A stretch of DNA of 11,187 nt from an uncultured Bacteroidaceae bacterium. Lineage in GTDB: Bacteria; Bacteroidota; Bacteroidia; Bacteroidales; Bacteroidaceae. Where the stretch lies: positions 1-11,187 of the forward strand of contig CAKQYA010000047.1 in NCBI GenBank assembly GCA_934293005.1, in the 5' to 3' direction. The notes under the pieces are model-generated. The model ran no database searches, was not told the origin of the DNA, and was given only the letters and a program-made list of their open reading frames with translations. Below are positions 1-7,405 of this stretch, in pieces (the stretch's first letter is position 1; each line of letters begins with the position of its first letter). The translations under genes and the position numbers were made by a program.

Positions 1-65
1 TGAGCCAAAGAACTGCAAAAGAGCGCAATGAGAAGTAATGTAAAGTCTTTTTTGCTCTTTGCCAT
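1..65 (-). CDS. Exported protein, 5' end only (runs off left edge)
   Basis: The first 21 codons of a minus-strand gene start at the ATG read at 65-63. The translation is MAKSKKDFTLLLIALFCSSLA: a short basic N-terminus (K3, K5, K6), a hydrophobic core TLLLIALF and a small-residue end. This is a classic export signal. The cysteine at residue 17 could be a lipobox cysteine only if L-F-C is accepted, which is a poor fit, so cleavage by signal peptidase I (or further on) is more likely. A Bacteroidetes -7 element, TATCTTTG, lies at 115-108, which gives a leader of roughly 35 nt and supports this start. The mature protein is outside the window, so no function can be named. Being too short for ordinary gene finding, it could be missed. 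Confidence 0.6.
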   Translation of the reverse strand, partial: MAKSKKDFTLLLIALFCSSLA

Positions 66-107
66 TTTCTATTTCTTTTACTTTGGTTATGGATGATTTC
101 CGATAAG

Positions 108-115
108 CAAAGATA
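108..115 (-). promoter_or_regulatory. Bacteroidetes -7 element for the left-edge gene
   Basis: TATCTTTG on the minus strand matches TAnnTTTG exactly and lies 42 nt upstream of the ATG at 65. I see no TTTG at the expected upstream spacing, where the sequence is only a T-rich run (about 131-138), so the -33 half is weak. Confidence 0.45.
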
Positions 116-463
116 AGGTGCAATACATTAAAAAAACGTATATAAACTCCAATATTTATGTATTATTAACTATAAAAATCGAAACACGTCGAGTAAATCT
201 CTATCACAGCTGCACCTGCCCGAGAATATAACAATTCACGGAGTTTTTGAGGATGTAAAATATTTGTGTTTTCCCATTATTACATCACAGGTCAGCAACC
301 ATTTTTATATATTTGTATCTTAATGTTATCGTATTAAACCTTAATTTTATAAATTAAACCTTTTAAGAACTTGAGCAACAAAAAGCTGCCCAGGATTTTG
401 CCACGCCGAAGAATTCACTTATCTTAGTGTTGCAAATAAAAAATAAATAAAACTCTGAATGAC
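116..463. other. AT-rich intergenic region, no gene supported
   Basis: About 350 nt of very AT-rich sequence lie between the left-edge gene and the transposase remnant. No frame gives a convincing protein on either strand. It probably includes the left end of the old insertion sequence, since the transposase reading frame begins at its right end, but I cannot identify terminal inverted repeats. Confidence 0.5.
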
Positions 464-838
464 ATAGCAAAAGTACAAATAAAATCTGAGAAACTCACTC
501 CTTTTGGAGGAATTTATTTGATTATGGAGCAATTTGATGCTCTTTTAGCTCAAATCATAGATTCCACCTTGGGATTGAGATGCACATTGTTTGGTTATCA
601 ATATTGTGAGATTCTACACTCTCAGATGTACGTATATCTTTGCGGTGGCTCATGTGTTGAGGAAGTTTCAACACGCCTTATGAAACATTTGTCTCATTAT
701 CCGTTTCTTCGTACTTGCAGCGTAGACACCATATTGCGAGTTGTCGAAGAACTGGCTTTTAAGAACACCACGCTTTTCTTTGGCAAAGCTCACAACTTTG
801 GCAAAGCTCACAATCTTATCTTCTACGTTCCGCACTAA
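464..838 (+). pseudogene. IS1380-family transposase, N-terminal remnant
   Basis: The frame reads IAKVQIKSEKLTPFGG, then MEQFDALLAQIIDSTLGLRC, then YQYCEILHSQMYVYLCGGSC. I recognise this as the N-terminus of Bacteroidales IS1380-type DDE transposases, which are normally about 430 residues and begin MAKVQIKSEK. Here the first codon of that motif is ATA (464-466), not ATG, so the original start is apparently lost. The open frame can now begin only at TTG 518 or ATG 524. Family similarity ends near residue 100 (around EELAFKNTT, about 770). It is followed by an 18-bp tandem duplication (779-814) and a stop at 836-838. The DDE catalytic core is entirely absent, so no transposition activity is expected. 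The recognition is from memory of the family; truncation and start loss are read from the sequence. Confidence 0.8.
779..814 (+). repeat. 18-bp tandem duplication inside the transposase remnant
   Basis: Two abutting copies of tttggcaaagctcacaay (779-796 and 797-814) differ only at the last base. They encode FGKAHN twice in frame. This is a recent slippage-type duplication at or beyond the point where transposase similarity ends. Confidence 0.9.
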
Positions 839-920
839 TTGGTACGATAAACTGGCTATGGCTATGCCTTTAATGATAAAATGATAAAATTGTCCTACTT
901 TGTGAAAATAACGTATGATG

Positions 921-948
921 TTTGTGGCAGATAATAGTAGTACCTTTG
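921..948 (+). promoter_or_regulatory. Promoter of the fucosidase gene
   Basis: TACCTTTG at 941-948 is a perfect Bacteroidetes -7 element (TAnnTTTG). A TTTG lies at 921-924, but the gap is 16 nt, shorter than the usual 19-21. Transcription would start near 955, giving a leader of about 33 nt before the ATG at 988. Confidence 0.6.
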
Positions 949-987
949 CATTGTGAAAATGAATTAAAACCTAACTGTTAATCTATT

Positions 988-3900
988 ATGAATAAGAGAA
1001 GTTTGCTAACCGCGCTTGTTGCTGCTTCTATGGCGGCAAACGCTCAGAAAGGGAATGTGCCTGTTGAAACAGGTCAGTTTACTACCGCTTGGGAATCATT
1101 GGATGCCTGGGAGTGTCCTGAATGGTTTAAAGATGCGAAGTTTGGCATCTGGGCTCATTGGGGACCACAATGTCAAGCAGAGGCTGGTGACTGGTATGCC
1201 CGTTTCATGTATTATGAGGGCTCAGGGCAGAACCAATGGCATTATGAACATTTTGGTGACCCAGACGTATTTGGCTTCAAGGATGTTTGTAATGCTTGGA
1301 AAGCTCAAAACTGGAATCCTGAAGCTTTGGTAGAACTGTATAAGCGTGTCGGGGCTCGTTATTTCATGGCTTTGGGCAATCATCATGACAATTTTGACCT
1401 TTGGAATTCACCTTATCAAGAGTGGAATTCTGTGAATGTGGGTCCGAAGAAAGACATCATCAAGGGATGGAGCGATGCTTGCAAGAAGGCAGGACTTCCT
1501 CTTGGCGTGAGCATCCATGCCAGTCATGCGTGGACATGGCTTGAGCCATCCCAAGACTATGATGGCAACTTGACGAAGGAGGATGGATACAAACCCAATC
1601 CGGATGGCACGGAAAAATGGTGGAAGGGATTGGACCCACAAGAATTGTATGCTCAGAATCATGAGCACTCGCAAGGCTGGGACAATTCTGGGACCATACA
1701 TAGCCAATGGGATTGGGGCAATGGCGCAAGCTTGCCATCTGAAGGATATAAGATGAAGTTCCAAAACCGTGTGCTGGAACTTATCGACGATTATGACCCA
1801 GCTATGCTTTATTTTGACGACACGGCCATGCCGTTCTATGGATGCGACGATGTGATAGGCCAAAATATTCTGGCGCACTATTACAACCGCAGCGCAAAGA
1901 AGAATGGTGGAAAGCCTAATGTGATCGTAACAGGCAAGCAGCTCACCTCTGCACAGAAGAAGCATATGATGTGGGACGTGGAGCGAGGCATCCCCGACCG
2001 CATACAAGAAGACTATTGGCAGACATGCACATGCATTGGCGACTGGCATTATAATCAAGCTACGTACAACAATGGTTCGTACAAGAGTGCGCAGCAGGTG
2101 GTCAACATGCTTGTGGACATTGTCAGCAAGAACGGAAACCTGCTTCTCAACATTCCTGTGAAGGGAGATGGCACCATTGATGACAAAGAAATGGTTGTGC
2201 TGAACGAAATCAAGGAATGGATGGATGTGAACTCAAGCAGCATCTATGGCACACGTCCTTGGAAGACATTTGGCGAGGGCCCTTTGGCTGAGAGTTCGCA
2301 TTCGCTCAATGCCCAAGGTTTTAATGAGGGTAACAACTATTCCTCTAAGGATGTGGCTTATTGCCAGCGCAACGACACGCTTTTTGCCACTATCATGAGA
2401 TGGCCTGCACAGAGTGCGTTCACGTTTAAGTCGCTCGGAATGGCTTCCGATTATTATTCCGGCAAGGTGAAGAAGATTGAGCTGATTGGTTATGGAGAGG
2501 TAGAGTATGTGCAGACCATAGATGGTCTTTGCGTGACGATACCTTCCACTAAGCCTAATGCGCTTGCGCCTGTGTTCCAGATGACATTCGAGAAGAATAC
2601 TGACAAGGTGTCCCTGTCTGAAATCATCGATGCATACGAGGCTAAGGCCAAGGCTCTGCTTGGAGAGGTTAGCTATAACACTGGATGGTATAGCAAGAAT
2701 GGTGTGCTTGATTTTATAAGTGCTATAGAGGACGCAAAGCAATATGTGAATGAGACTGACTCGAATCAGAAGGTCGTTATTGAGAAACTTAATGCTGAAT
2801 ACAAGAAACTCAACACCTCCGGAAGGAATCAGGCTGGAGCTCCAAGTGAGGAGGGTGCTACCGACTGCACAATGCTGCATCTGCTTGAAGGAAGTGATTT
2901 CGCTGCTTCTGAATTGGGCTCTCGTTTTGGCACTCCTGCCAACTGGACTGTTGAAAACTATTCTGTGCCAAGAGACGATTCTTCTCAGGGAATCAGAAAC
3001 GGTATTGACAGCTATCCTGGATACAACACTCTCAGCCTTGGCGTGTGGTCGGGCGAAGATGTTGAGCCATACACATGTGATTTGGCCAATGCGCGCATCT
3101 ATCGTGTCGTGCATCTTGAGCCGGGACGCTATTACTTTGGCTCGAAGATGGAAAGCTCTTACAATCTTACCGACAATGCGTTTGTGTATGTGGCTGACAA
3201 TCCTTTGCCTTCGGAAACCATCGAAAGTGAGGCTATAGCCTTTGCGCAGATGAACAAGGCTGATAAAGCCAAGTTTTATGGTGTGTATTTCACTCTAAAG
3301 GAAGAGCAGGATGTGGCTCTCTGTTTCCAAGCAAACCTGAAGGATGGAGCAAAGCAGCAGGAGTTCCGCCTGAAGGAAGTGAAGCTCAATTACTATGGCA
3401 ACATGGATTTTGATGCCCTTAACGAACTTGTCGGCTCTGCATTCGAAACTCTTGGCAAGGCTAAAGTGAACTACAACACAGGCTTCTACAAGAAAGAGGC
3501 TGCAGACCGTCTGCAAGCGGCCATAGAGGCTGCTGAGGAAATATCTGAAGATTCAACACCCGACGAGTTTTCCGAGGCTTACAGCACGTTGCAGGGTGCT
3601 GTGAAAGATTTTCTGGAAAACGGCAAGAATGCAGGCGGCAGTCCGATAGAGGCTAACAGCAAGGATATTACCATCGAGGTGCTGAAGGAGGCTGATAATT
3701 TTGCCCGTACAGACGATACCGACAATGGAGAGCGATTTGGCGCGCCAAAGCATTGGATAGTTGAAAATTATGGATTTGGCAATCAGGCTGGCATTGACGG
3801 CATCAAAGGCTTTGACTGCTTGCATATTGAAGTGTGGTGGAATAATAATGCGTTTGCAGAGAATGGCTACGACATTCATAATGCGCGAATATATCAGAAA

Positions 3901-5151
3901 GCCACTCTTCCTGCAGGACGTTATTTCTTTGGAGCTTCATACCCATCTGATGAAGCTAACGATGATTTGTACATCTTTGCTTCCGAGTCGATTCTCGACA
4001 CAGACGAGATTCCTGTGGCAAGTATAGCATACGAGAAAGTGAAACTGGCTCCAACTGATGGCACATTCCGCGGCATATACTTCACTCTTGACAAGACTCA
4101 AGATGTGTATTTGGGATTTCAGGCTGATTTCAGCGCTGTGTCTACAGCCAATCTTCGCGCAAGCGGCGTGAAACTTTTGACTTATGGCGACATGACATAC
4201 GTCAAAGTCCTTGAACTTGTTAAGGATGTAGAGAATAAGTGCAAGGGACTTACATACAATGATAATACAGGTTATTACTCTGCTGCTGCCTATGAAACGC
4301 TCAAGCAGGTGCTCGATGAGGCTGGCACACTCGATGCTTCCTCAAGCATGGAGGAGGTTACAGCAATGTACAATGCCGTGAATGATGCTTACACCTTCTT
4401 CTTGGAGAATGGCAAGAATGCAGGTGGGCAGCCGGAGAAGATTGATGCTACTGACATAACAGAAGAATATCTGATAGAAAGAGCCGACTTCACACGTGCT
4501 GACCAGACTGTTGCAACCCGATTTGCGACCCCGGCCAATTGGACTGTGGAGAACTTCTTGATAGACAAGGGTGGGGAAGGCGTGAAGAATGGCATAGACA
4601 AATATCCCGGATACAACTGCCTGTCTATCGGCATTTGGGATGATCTTGGCAACAATGAAGAAGGTGATGCTGCCAATGCTCGCTTGTATCGCAAGGTGAC
4701 TCTTCCTGCCGGCAAGTATTATTGGGGCGCTGAGTACAACACTACATACAATATGAGTTCGCGTGCTTATATCTTTGCAGCAGAGGATATCCTGTCGAGC
4801 GAAGAAATCCCAACGAAGTCGGTTGCGTATTATCCTATCAACAAGGCTGCTGACAATGACGGTCTTTTCCATGGTGTCTATTTCACTCTCGATGAGCCTA
4901 AGGAGATTGTGCTTGGCTTCCAGGCAGACCTCACGTCTGGCGCATCATGTCAAGAATTCCGTGCCAAGGGAGTAGTGCTGTATGGTTACAGCTATGGTGA
5001 TCCTTCTGGTGTGGATAATGTGGCTGCTGATGGTGGCGAAGGCGATGTGCAAGTCTATTCTGTTTCGGGTGTCAGACTGAACAGCATATCAGGACAAGGA
5101 TTGTATATTGTCCGAAAGGGCAATAAAGCAGTCAAGGTAATGGTGAAATAA
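988..5151 (+). CDS. Secreted multidomain GH29 alpha-L-fucosidase
   Basis: The protein should hydrolyse terminal alpha-L-fucose from host or plant glycans in the periplasm or at the cell surface. A signal peptide spans residues 1-19 (ANA|QK). The GH29 catalytic barrel covers about 25-420: FGIWAHWGP (52-60), NHHDNFDLW with the paired His132-His133, LYFDD with Asp277 as the likely nucleophile, and VERG with Glu332. The family has a retaining mechanism; the acid/base residue varies in GH29 and I do not assign it. A beta domain reaches about 541. Three repeats of a helical (FIVAR-like) segment plus a beta-sandwich (perhaps DUF5013-like) follow at about 542-800, 806-1065 and 1070-1335. The tail (1342-1387, VYSVSGVRL...GLYIVRKGNKAVKVMVK) resembles a type IX secretion sorting domain. 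The repeated modules likely bind glycan or act as spacers. No SusC/SusD genes flank it here. GH29 is secure; module names are tentative. Confidence 0.92.
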   Translation: MNKRSLLTALVAASMAANAQKGNVPVETGQFTTAWESLDAWECPEWFKDAKFGIWAHWGPQCQAEAGDWYARFMYYEGSGQNQWHYEHFGDPDVFGFKDVCNAWKAQNWNPEALVELYKRVGARYFMALGNHHDNFDLWNSPYQEWNSVNVGPKKDIIKGWSDACKKAGLPLGVSIHASHAWTWLEPSQDYDGNLTKEDGYKPNPDGTEKWWKGLDPQELYAQNHEHSQGWDNSGTIHSQWDWGNGASLPSEGYKMKFQNRVLELIDDYDPAMLYFDDTAMPFYGCDDVIGQNILAHYYNRSAKKNGGKPNVIVTGKQLTSAQKKHMMWDVERGIPDRIQEDYWQTCTCIGDWHYNQATYNNGSYKSAQQVVNMLVDIVSKNGNLLLNIPVKGDGTIDDKEMVVLNEIKEWMDVNSSSIYGTRPWKTFGEGPLAESSHSLNAQGFNEGNNYSSKDVAYCQRNDTLFATIMRWPAQSAFTFKSLGMASDYYSGKVKKIELIGYGEVEYVQTIDGLCVTIPSTKPNALAPVFQMTFEKNTDKVSLSEIIDAYEAKAKALLGEVSYNTGWYSKNGVLDFISAIEDAKQYVNETDSNQKVVIEKLNAEYKKLNTSGRNQAGAPSEEGATDCTMLHLLEGSDFAASELGSRFGTPANWTVENYSVPRDDSSQGIRNGIDSYPGYNTLSLGVWSGEDVEPYTCDLANARIYRVVHLEPGRYYFGSKMESSYNLTDNAFVYVADNPLPSETIESEAIAFAQMNKADKAKFYGVYFTLKEEQDVALCFQANLKDGAKQQEFRLKEVKLNYYGNMDFDALNELVGSAFETLGKAKVNYNTGFYKKEAADRLQAAIEAAEEISEDSTPDEFSEAYSTLQGAVKDFLENGKNAGGSPIEANSKDITIEVLKEADNFARTDDTDNGERFGAPKHWIVENYGFGNQAGIDGIKGFDCLHIEVWWNNNAFAENGYDIHNARIYQKATLPAGRYFFGASYPSDEANDDLYIFASESILDTDEIPVASIAYEKVKLAPTDGTFRGIYFTLDKTQDVYLGFQADFSAVSTANLRASGVKLLTYGDMTYVKVLELVKDVENKCKGLTYNDNTGYYSAAAYETLKQVLDEAGTLDASSSMEEVTAMYNAVNDAYTFFLENGKNAGGQPEKIDATDITEEYLIERADFTRADQTVATRFATPANWTVENFLIDKGGEGVKNGIDKYPGYNCLSIGIWDDLGNNEEGDAANARLYRKVTLPAGKYYWGAEYNTTYNMSSRAYIFAAEDILSSEEIPTKSVAYYPINKAADNDGLFHGVYFTLDEPKEIVLGFQADLTSGASCQEFRAKGVVLYGYSYGDPSGVDNVAADGGEGDVQVYSVSGVRLNSISGQGLYIVRKGNKAVKVMVK

Positions 5152-5168
5152 TTGTCAGCACAAAGTTT

Positions 5169-5196
5169 AACCCAAATCTAATGACCGATTTGGGTT
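5169..5196. repeat. Palindromic repeat, full copy (arms AACCCAAATC / GATTTGGGTT)
   Basis: A perfect 10-bp inverted repeat surrounds the 8-nt loop taatgacc, 17 nt after the fucosidase stop. Read on the minus strand, its first 23 nt match 7252-7274 at 22 of 23 positions. It is therefore a dispersed element as well as a 3'-end hairpin. It has no T-run and is not itself a canonical terminator. Confidence 0.75.
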
Positions 5197-5206
5197 TAAG
5201 AATTGG

Positions 5207-5245
5207 AAAAAGCCTTCCCGTCCGATAGCGACGGGAAGGCTTTTT
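5207..5245. terminator. Bidirectional Rho-independent terminator
   Basis: A perfect 16-bp stem (5207-5222 with 5230-5245) has a GC-rich core GCCTTCCCGTC and loop cgatagc. It carries five As on the left arm and five Ts on the right, so it works on both strands. It lies between the convergent fucosidase (stop 5151) and anti-sigma (stop 5272) genes. Confidence 0.93.
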
Positions 5246-5271
5246 ATAGAAACTTGCGTGTGTATAGTTGT

Positions 5272-6546
5272 TTATAAGCCTCCGTCTACAATCCAGACAT
5301 GTTGTTTGTTGTCGTTGCGGAGGGCTACGTGACGTTTCTCTTGTGTGCCTTCGGGAAAGGTCAGCGTGTAGAAGACATAAACGCCGACATAGGAGGAGTC
5401 TTTGCGTGTCTCAAAGGCAGAGACTTTGCAGCCTTTCATGTTCTTTGCAAGTTGTGGGAGGACGGACTTGTAATAGATAAGAGCTTCTGCGGCTTGGCTC
5501 TCATCATTGGCCAGGATGGCTTTGAGGATGCGCTCAGCTGCTTGTTGAGCGGTCTCGTTCTGTAGCAGTTTGAGGCGTTTGCTGGATGTGGGCTGCTGCT
5601 GAGTGTCGTCTGTCCATTCTGCTGTTGGAAGACGGGTGATGTCGTCCTTGTTGAGCATTACGTTGTAACGGATGTTGTCGATGTGGAGCAACAGGGTTTT
5701 CTTGCCATCTTTGATGACCCATAGTTTTGCGAAACGCAGCAGGCCGTCGTTCTTGGTGAAGGTGCTCTCGACGATGGTTCGGCAGTCGTCCATATGCCCT
5801 GTCTCAAAGAGTTGTTGCAAGTCGCTGTATTTCTCTGTGCCCTCAACTGTCAATACTATGGTAGTGTCGGTTTCCGTCTGAGTCACATTGTTCTCCTTCG
5901 ATAGCGCTATGGCCGATTCCTGCATGGCCAACAGCCGTTCTGGGAACATCAGGTTTGTGAAATGCTCCAAGAAGTTGGTTTCTTGGCTTCCTTTGATGTA
6001 GAGCGAATTGGGTATCCACATATATTGCTCGCGGCCATCTGATACAACCGTGCGGCCATTGGCTTTTTCCACGCGGTAGAAAAGGCTGTCGTTCTGCCTT
6101 AGCAATTGGATGTTGGTCTTCACGAATGGCATGCCAGGGCTGAAGTGAGCGAAATTGTCTTGTTGCGTGGTGCGAGCGTAAACCTCCATCTGAAAACTGC
6201 CCACGTTCTGCACGCTCTGGATGCTCTGTCGGATGAATGCGAGTTTTGTGTCATCGGCTACTGCTGGCGTGGAGAACAGATGGCTCCAGCCGATAATGAA
6301 ACCTAAAAGGAAAACGGCTGCTGCGGCGGCATAGTGCCACAAGCGATGTGTGGTCTTGGCCTTGCTCATATTGGCAGCCTCCTTAGGTTGGAGCATGCTG
6401 AAGGTTTCGCGCAGTTCATCGTAATAAGCTTTGCACTCATGGCAGTTGGCCATGTGCTCGTTCATTTGAGCCTCTGTGTGCATGTCTATGTTCTTGTCGA
6501 AAAGGTCAGCCACCTTGTTCTTGAAATCGTTGCAATTCATAATCAT
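5272..6546 (-). CDS. Zinc-finger anti-sigma factor with large periplasmic sensor region
   Basis: This membrane protein should hold the adjacent ECF sigma factor inactive. The cytoplasmic N-terminus has the zinc anti-sigma pattern Cys5, then His31-x3-Cys35-x2-Cys38 (HMANCHEC). One membrane helix spans about 70-91 (AAAAAVFLLGFIIG), so the rest is periplasmic. Residues about 100-311 look like the LolA/RseB-type fold used by envelope-stress sensors (motifs SFQMEVYAR, YRVEKANGR, DGREQYMWIP). Residues about 330-424 look like a separate small alpha/beta domain, possibly NTF2-like (DUF3887/DUF4878 type); this is weak. The start is ATG 6546, 5 nt after the sigma stop; ATG 6540 (MNCNDF) is equally plausible. 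Its transcription ends at the 5207-5245 terminator. Anti-sigma is well supported; the periplasmic fold assignments are inference from motif feel. Confidence 0.82.
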   Translation of the reverse strand: MIMNCNDFKNKVADLFDKNIDMHTEAQMNEHMANCHECKAYYDELRETFSMLQPKEAANMSKAKTTHRLWHYAAAAAVFLLGFIIGWSHLFSTPAVADDTKLAFIRQSIQSVQNVGSFQMEVYARTTQQDNFAHFSPGMPFVKTNIQLLRQNDSLFYRVEKANGRTVVSDGREQYMWIPNSLYIKGSQETNFLEHFTNLMFPERLLAMQESAIALSKENNVTQTETDTTIVLTVEGTEKYSDLQQLFETGHMDDCRTIVESTFTKNDGLLRFAKLWVIKDGKKTLLLHIDNIRYNVMLNKDDITRLPTAEWTDDTQQQPTSSKRLKLLQNETAQQAAERILKAILANDESQAAEALIYYKSVLPQLAKNMKGCKVSAFETRKDSSYVGVYVFYTLTFPEGTQEKRHVALRNDNKQHVWIVDGGL

Positions 6547-6551
6547 GTCGT

Positions 6552-7070
6552 TTAATAGTTGCTAATTGTTTTTTTCAATCCCTTGCGGAGCTTCTCCAGT
6601 CCATAGAGAAAGCGTGATTTAACCGTAGGAAGTGGTAGAGAGAGTATTTCAGCGACCTCGGCAAAGCTGTTGTCACCGTAGATTCGGAGTCGGATGACTT
6701 CGGCCTGTTCATCTGGAATCTCTGTCAGCAAGCGGGCAATGTGCCTGTATTCGGCCTCGTTGCCCATGTAGTGCGTGTCGGCCACATCAATCCTCATGTC
6801 CAATGGGATGGTTTTGATTTTGTTGGCACCCGTCTGCCATTTGGCACAGACATTCGTTAACGTGCGGAAGATGTAACTGCGTAAGTTGTTTATTTGTAAG
6901 TCGTCTGCGTCAGCAATTCGTGTGTGCAGCCTCAGGAAAGTGTCTTGCAGCACATCTTTGGCATCGTCCTCGTTGCCGAGTCTGTAGCAAGCGTATCTAA
7001 GCAGATGCGACCTTTCGGCCTTGAATGCGTCTGCGAGTTTTTCTTGGGTGATGTCATTTGTTTTCTTCAT
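6552..7070 (-). CDS. ECF-type RNA polymerase sigma factor
   Basis: At 172 residues this has the standard length of an ECF sigma factor. Region 2 covers about 15-80 (LLRYACYRLGNEDDAKDVLQ, then FLRLHTR and NLRSYIFRTLTNVC) and binds core polymerase and the -10 element. Region 4 covers about 108-165 (LTEIPDEQAEVIRLRIYGDN), with the helix-turn-helix at about 135-160 (FAEVAEILSLPLPTVKSRFL) for -35 recognition. I chose ATG 7070 (MKKTND) because the stretch just upstream is a poly-A leader typical of Bacteroidetes starts. An in-frame ATG at 7094 would add MHLKKNQN. It is co-transcribed with the anti-sigma gene 5 nt downstream. No clear TAnnTTTG element lies upstream; the nearest is the imperfect AATATTTG near 7140, so autoregulation through its own promoter is possible but unproven. 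Confidence 0.92.
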   Translation of the reverse strand: MKKTNDITQEKLADAFKAERSHLLRYACYRLGNEDDAKDVLQDTFLRLHTRIADADDLQINNLRSYIFRTLTNVCAKWQTGANKIKTIPLDMRIDVADTHYMGNEAEYRHIARLLTEIPDEQAEVIRLRIYGDNSFAEVAEILSLPLPTVKSRFLYGLEKLRKGLKKTISNY

Positions 7071-7251
7071 GTTTTGATTTTTTTTTAGATGCATCTATTT
7101 TTAAGACTCCAAAAGGCTCAAAAAGATTTAAATGGCAGCAAATATTTTTCTATGCTCGAATCTTTTATTGGCCGATTAACAATAGCATGCGCTCTAAACG
7201 GCAGGAATGTGGCAATGTGGATTCTATAGGAGTACAAGATGCATAGGGCTT

Positions 7252-7274
7252 AACCCAAATAGGTCATTAGATTT
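7252..7274 (+). repeat. Partial copy of the AACCCAAAT palindromic repeat
   Basis: The 23 nt match the minus-strand reading of 5196-5174 with a single difference (A for C at 7261). The left arm and loop are kept; beyond 7274 the right arm (GGGTT) is replaced, so this copy cannot form the hairpin. Confidence 0.75.
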
Positions 7275-7332
7275 AAAATCTTGTTAGTGCTTGTTTCGAG
7301 CAGGTTGCGAAGCCAGCTGTACACCCATAAAA

Positions 7333-7405
7333 AAGTATTACGTGATACTTGGCCAAGTATCATATAATACTTTGCAAAGTATCACGTAATACTTGGCCAA
7401 GTATC
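7333..7405. repeat. 22-bp tandem palindrome array (3.3 units)
   Basis: Units start at 7333, 7355, 7377 and 7399 (the last is partial). Each is AAGTAT-N6-ATACTT followed by a 4-nt linker. The N6 centres are built on ACGT, ATAT, ACGT, and the linkers are GGCC, TGCA, GGCC; every one of these tetranucleotides is self-complementary. Units 1 and 3 are exact reverse complements over 18 bp, so 7333-7394 also forms one long inverted repeat with only three mismatched pairs. Confidence 0.9.

Noticed and set aside
347..418. A 23-codon minus-strand frame (GTG start) reading NSSAWQNPGQLFVAQVL...
   Set aside because: The peptide looks oddly protein-like and may be a gene fragment, but it is too short, has no recognised family and is preceded directly by a stop, so I cannot support it as a gene.
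468..475. TACTTTTG on the minus strand, a perfect-looking TAnnTTTG promoter element
   Set aside because: It lies inside the N-terminal coding sequence of the transposase remnant (codons for AKVQ), which explains it without a promoter, and no supported minus-strand gene follows.
1408..2058. Long minus-strand open frames opposite the fucosidase (also 2233-3114 and 4342-4872)
   Set aside because: They are antisense shadows of a clearly coding gene, with no start context or family features of their own.
7333..7405. CRISPR array
   Set aside because: The units are contiguous 22-bp palindromes with no unique spacers and no cas genes nearby.
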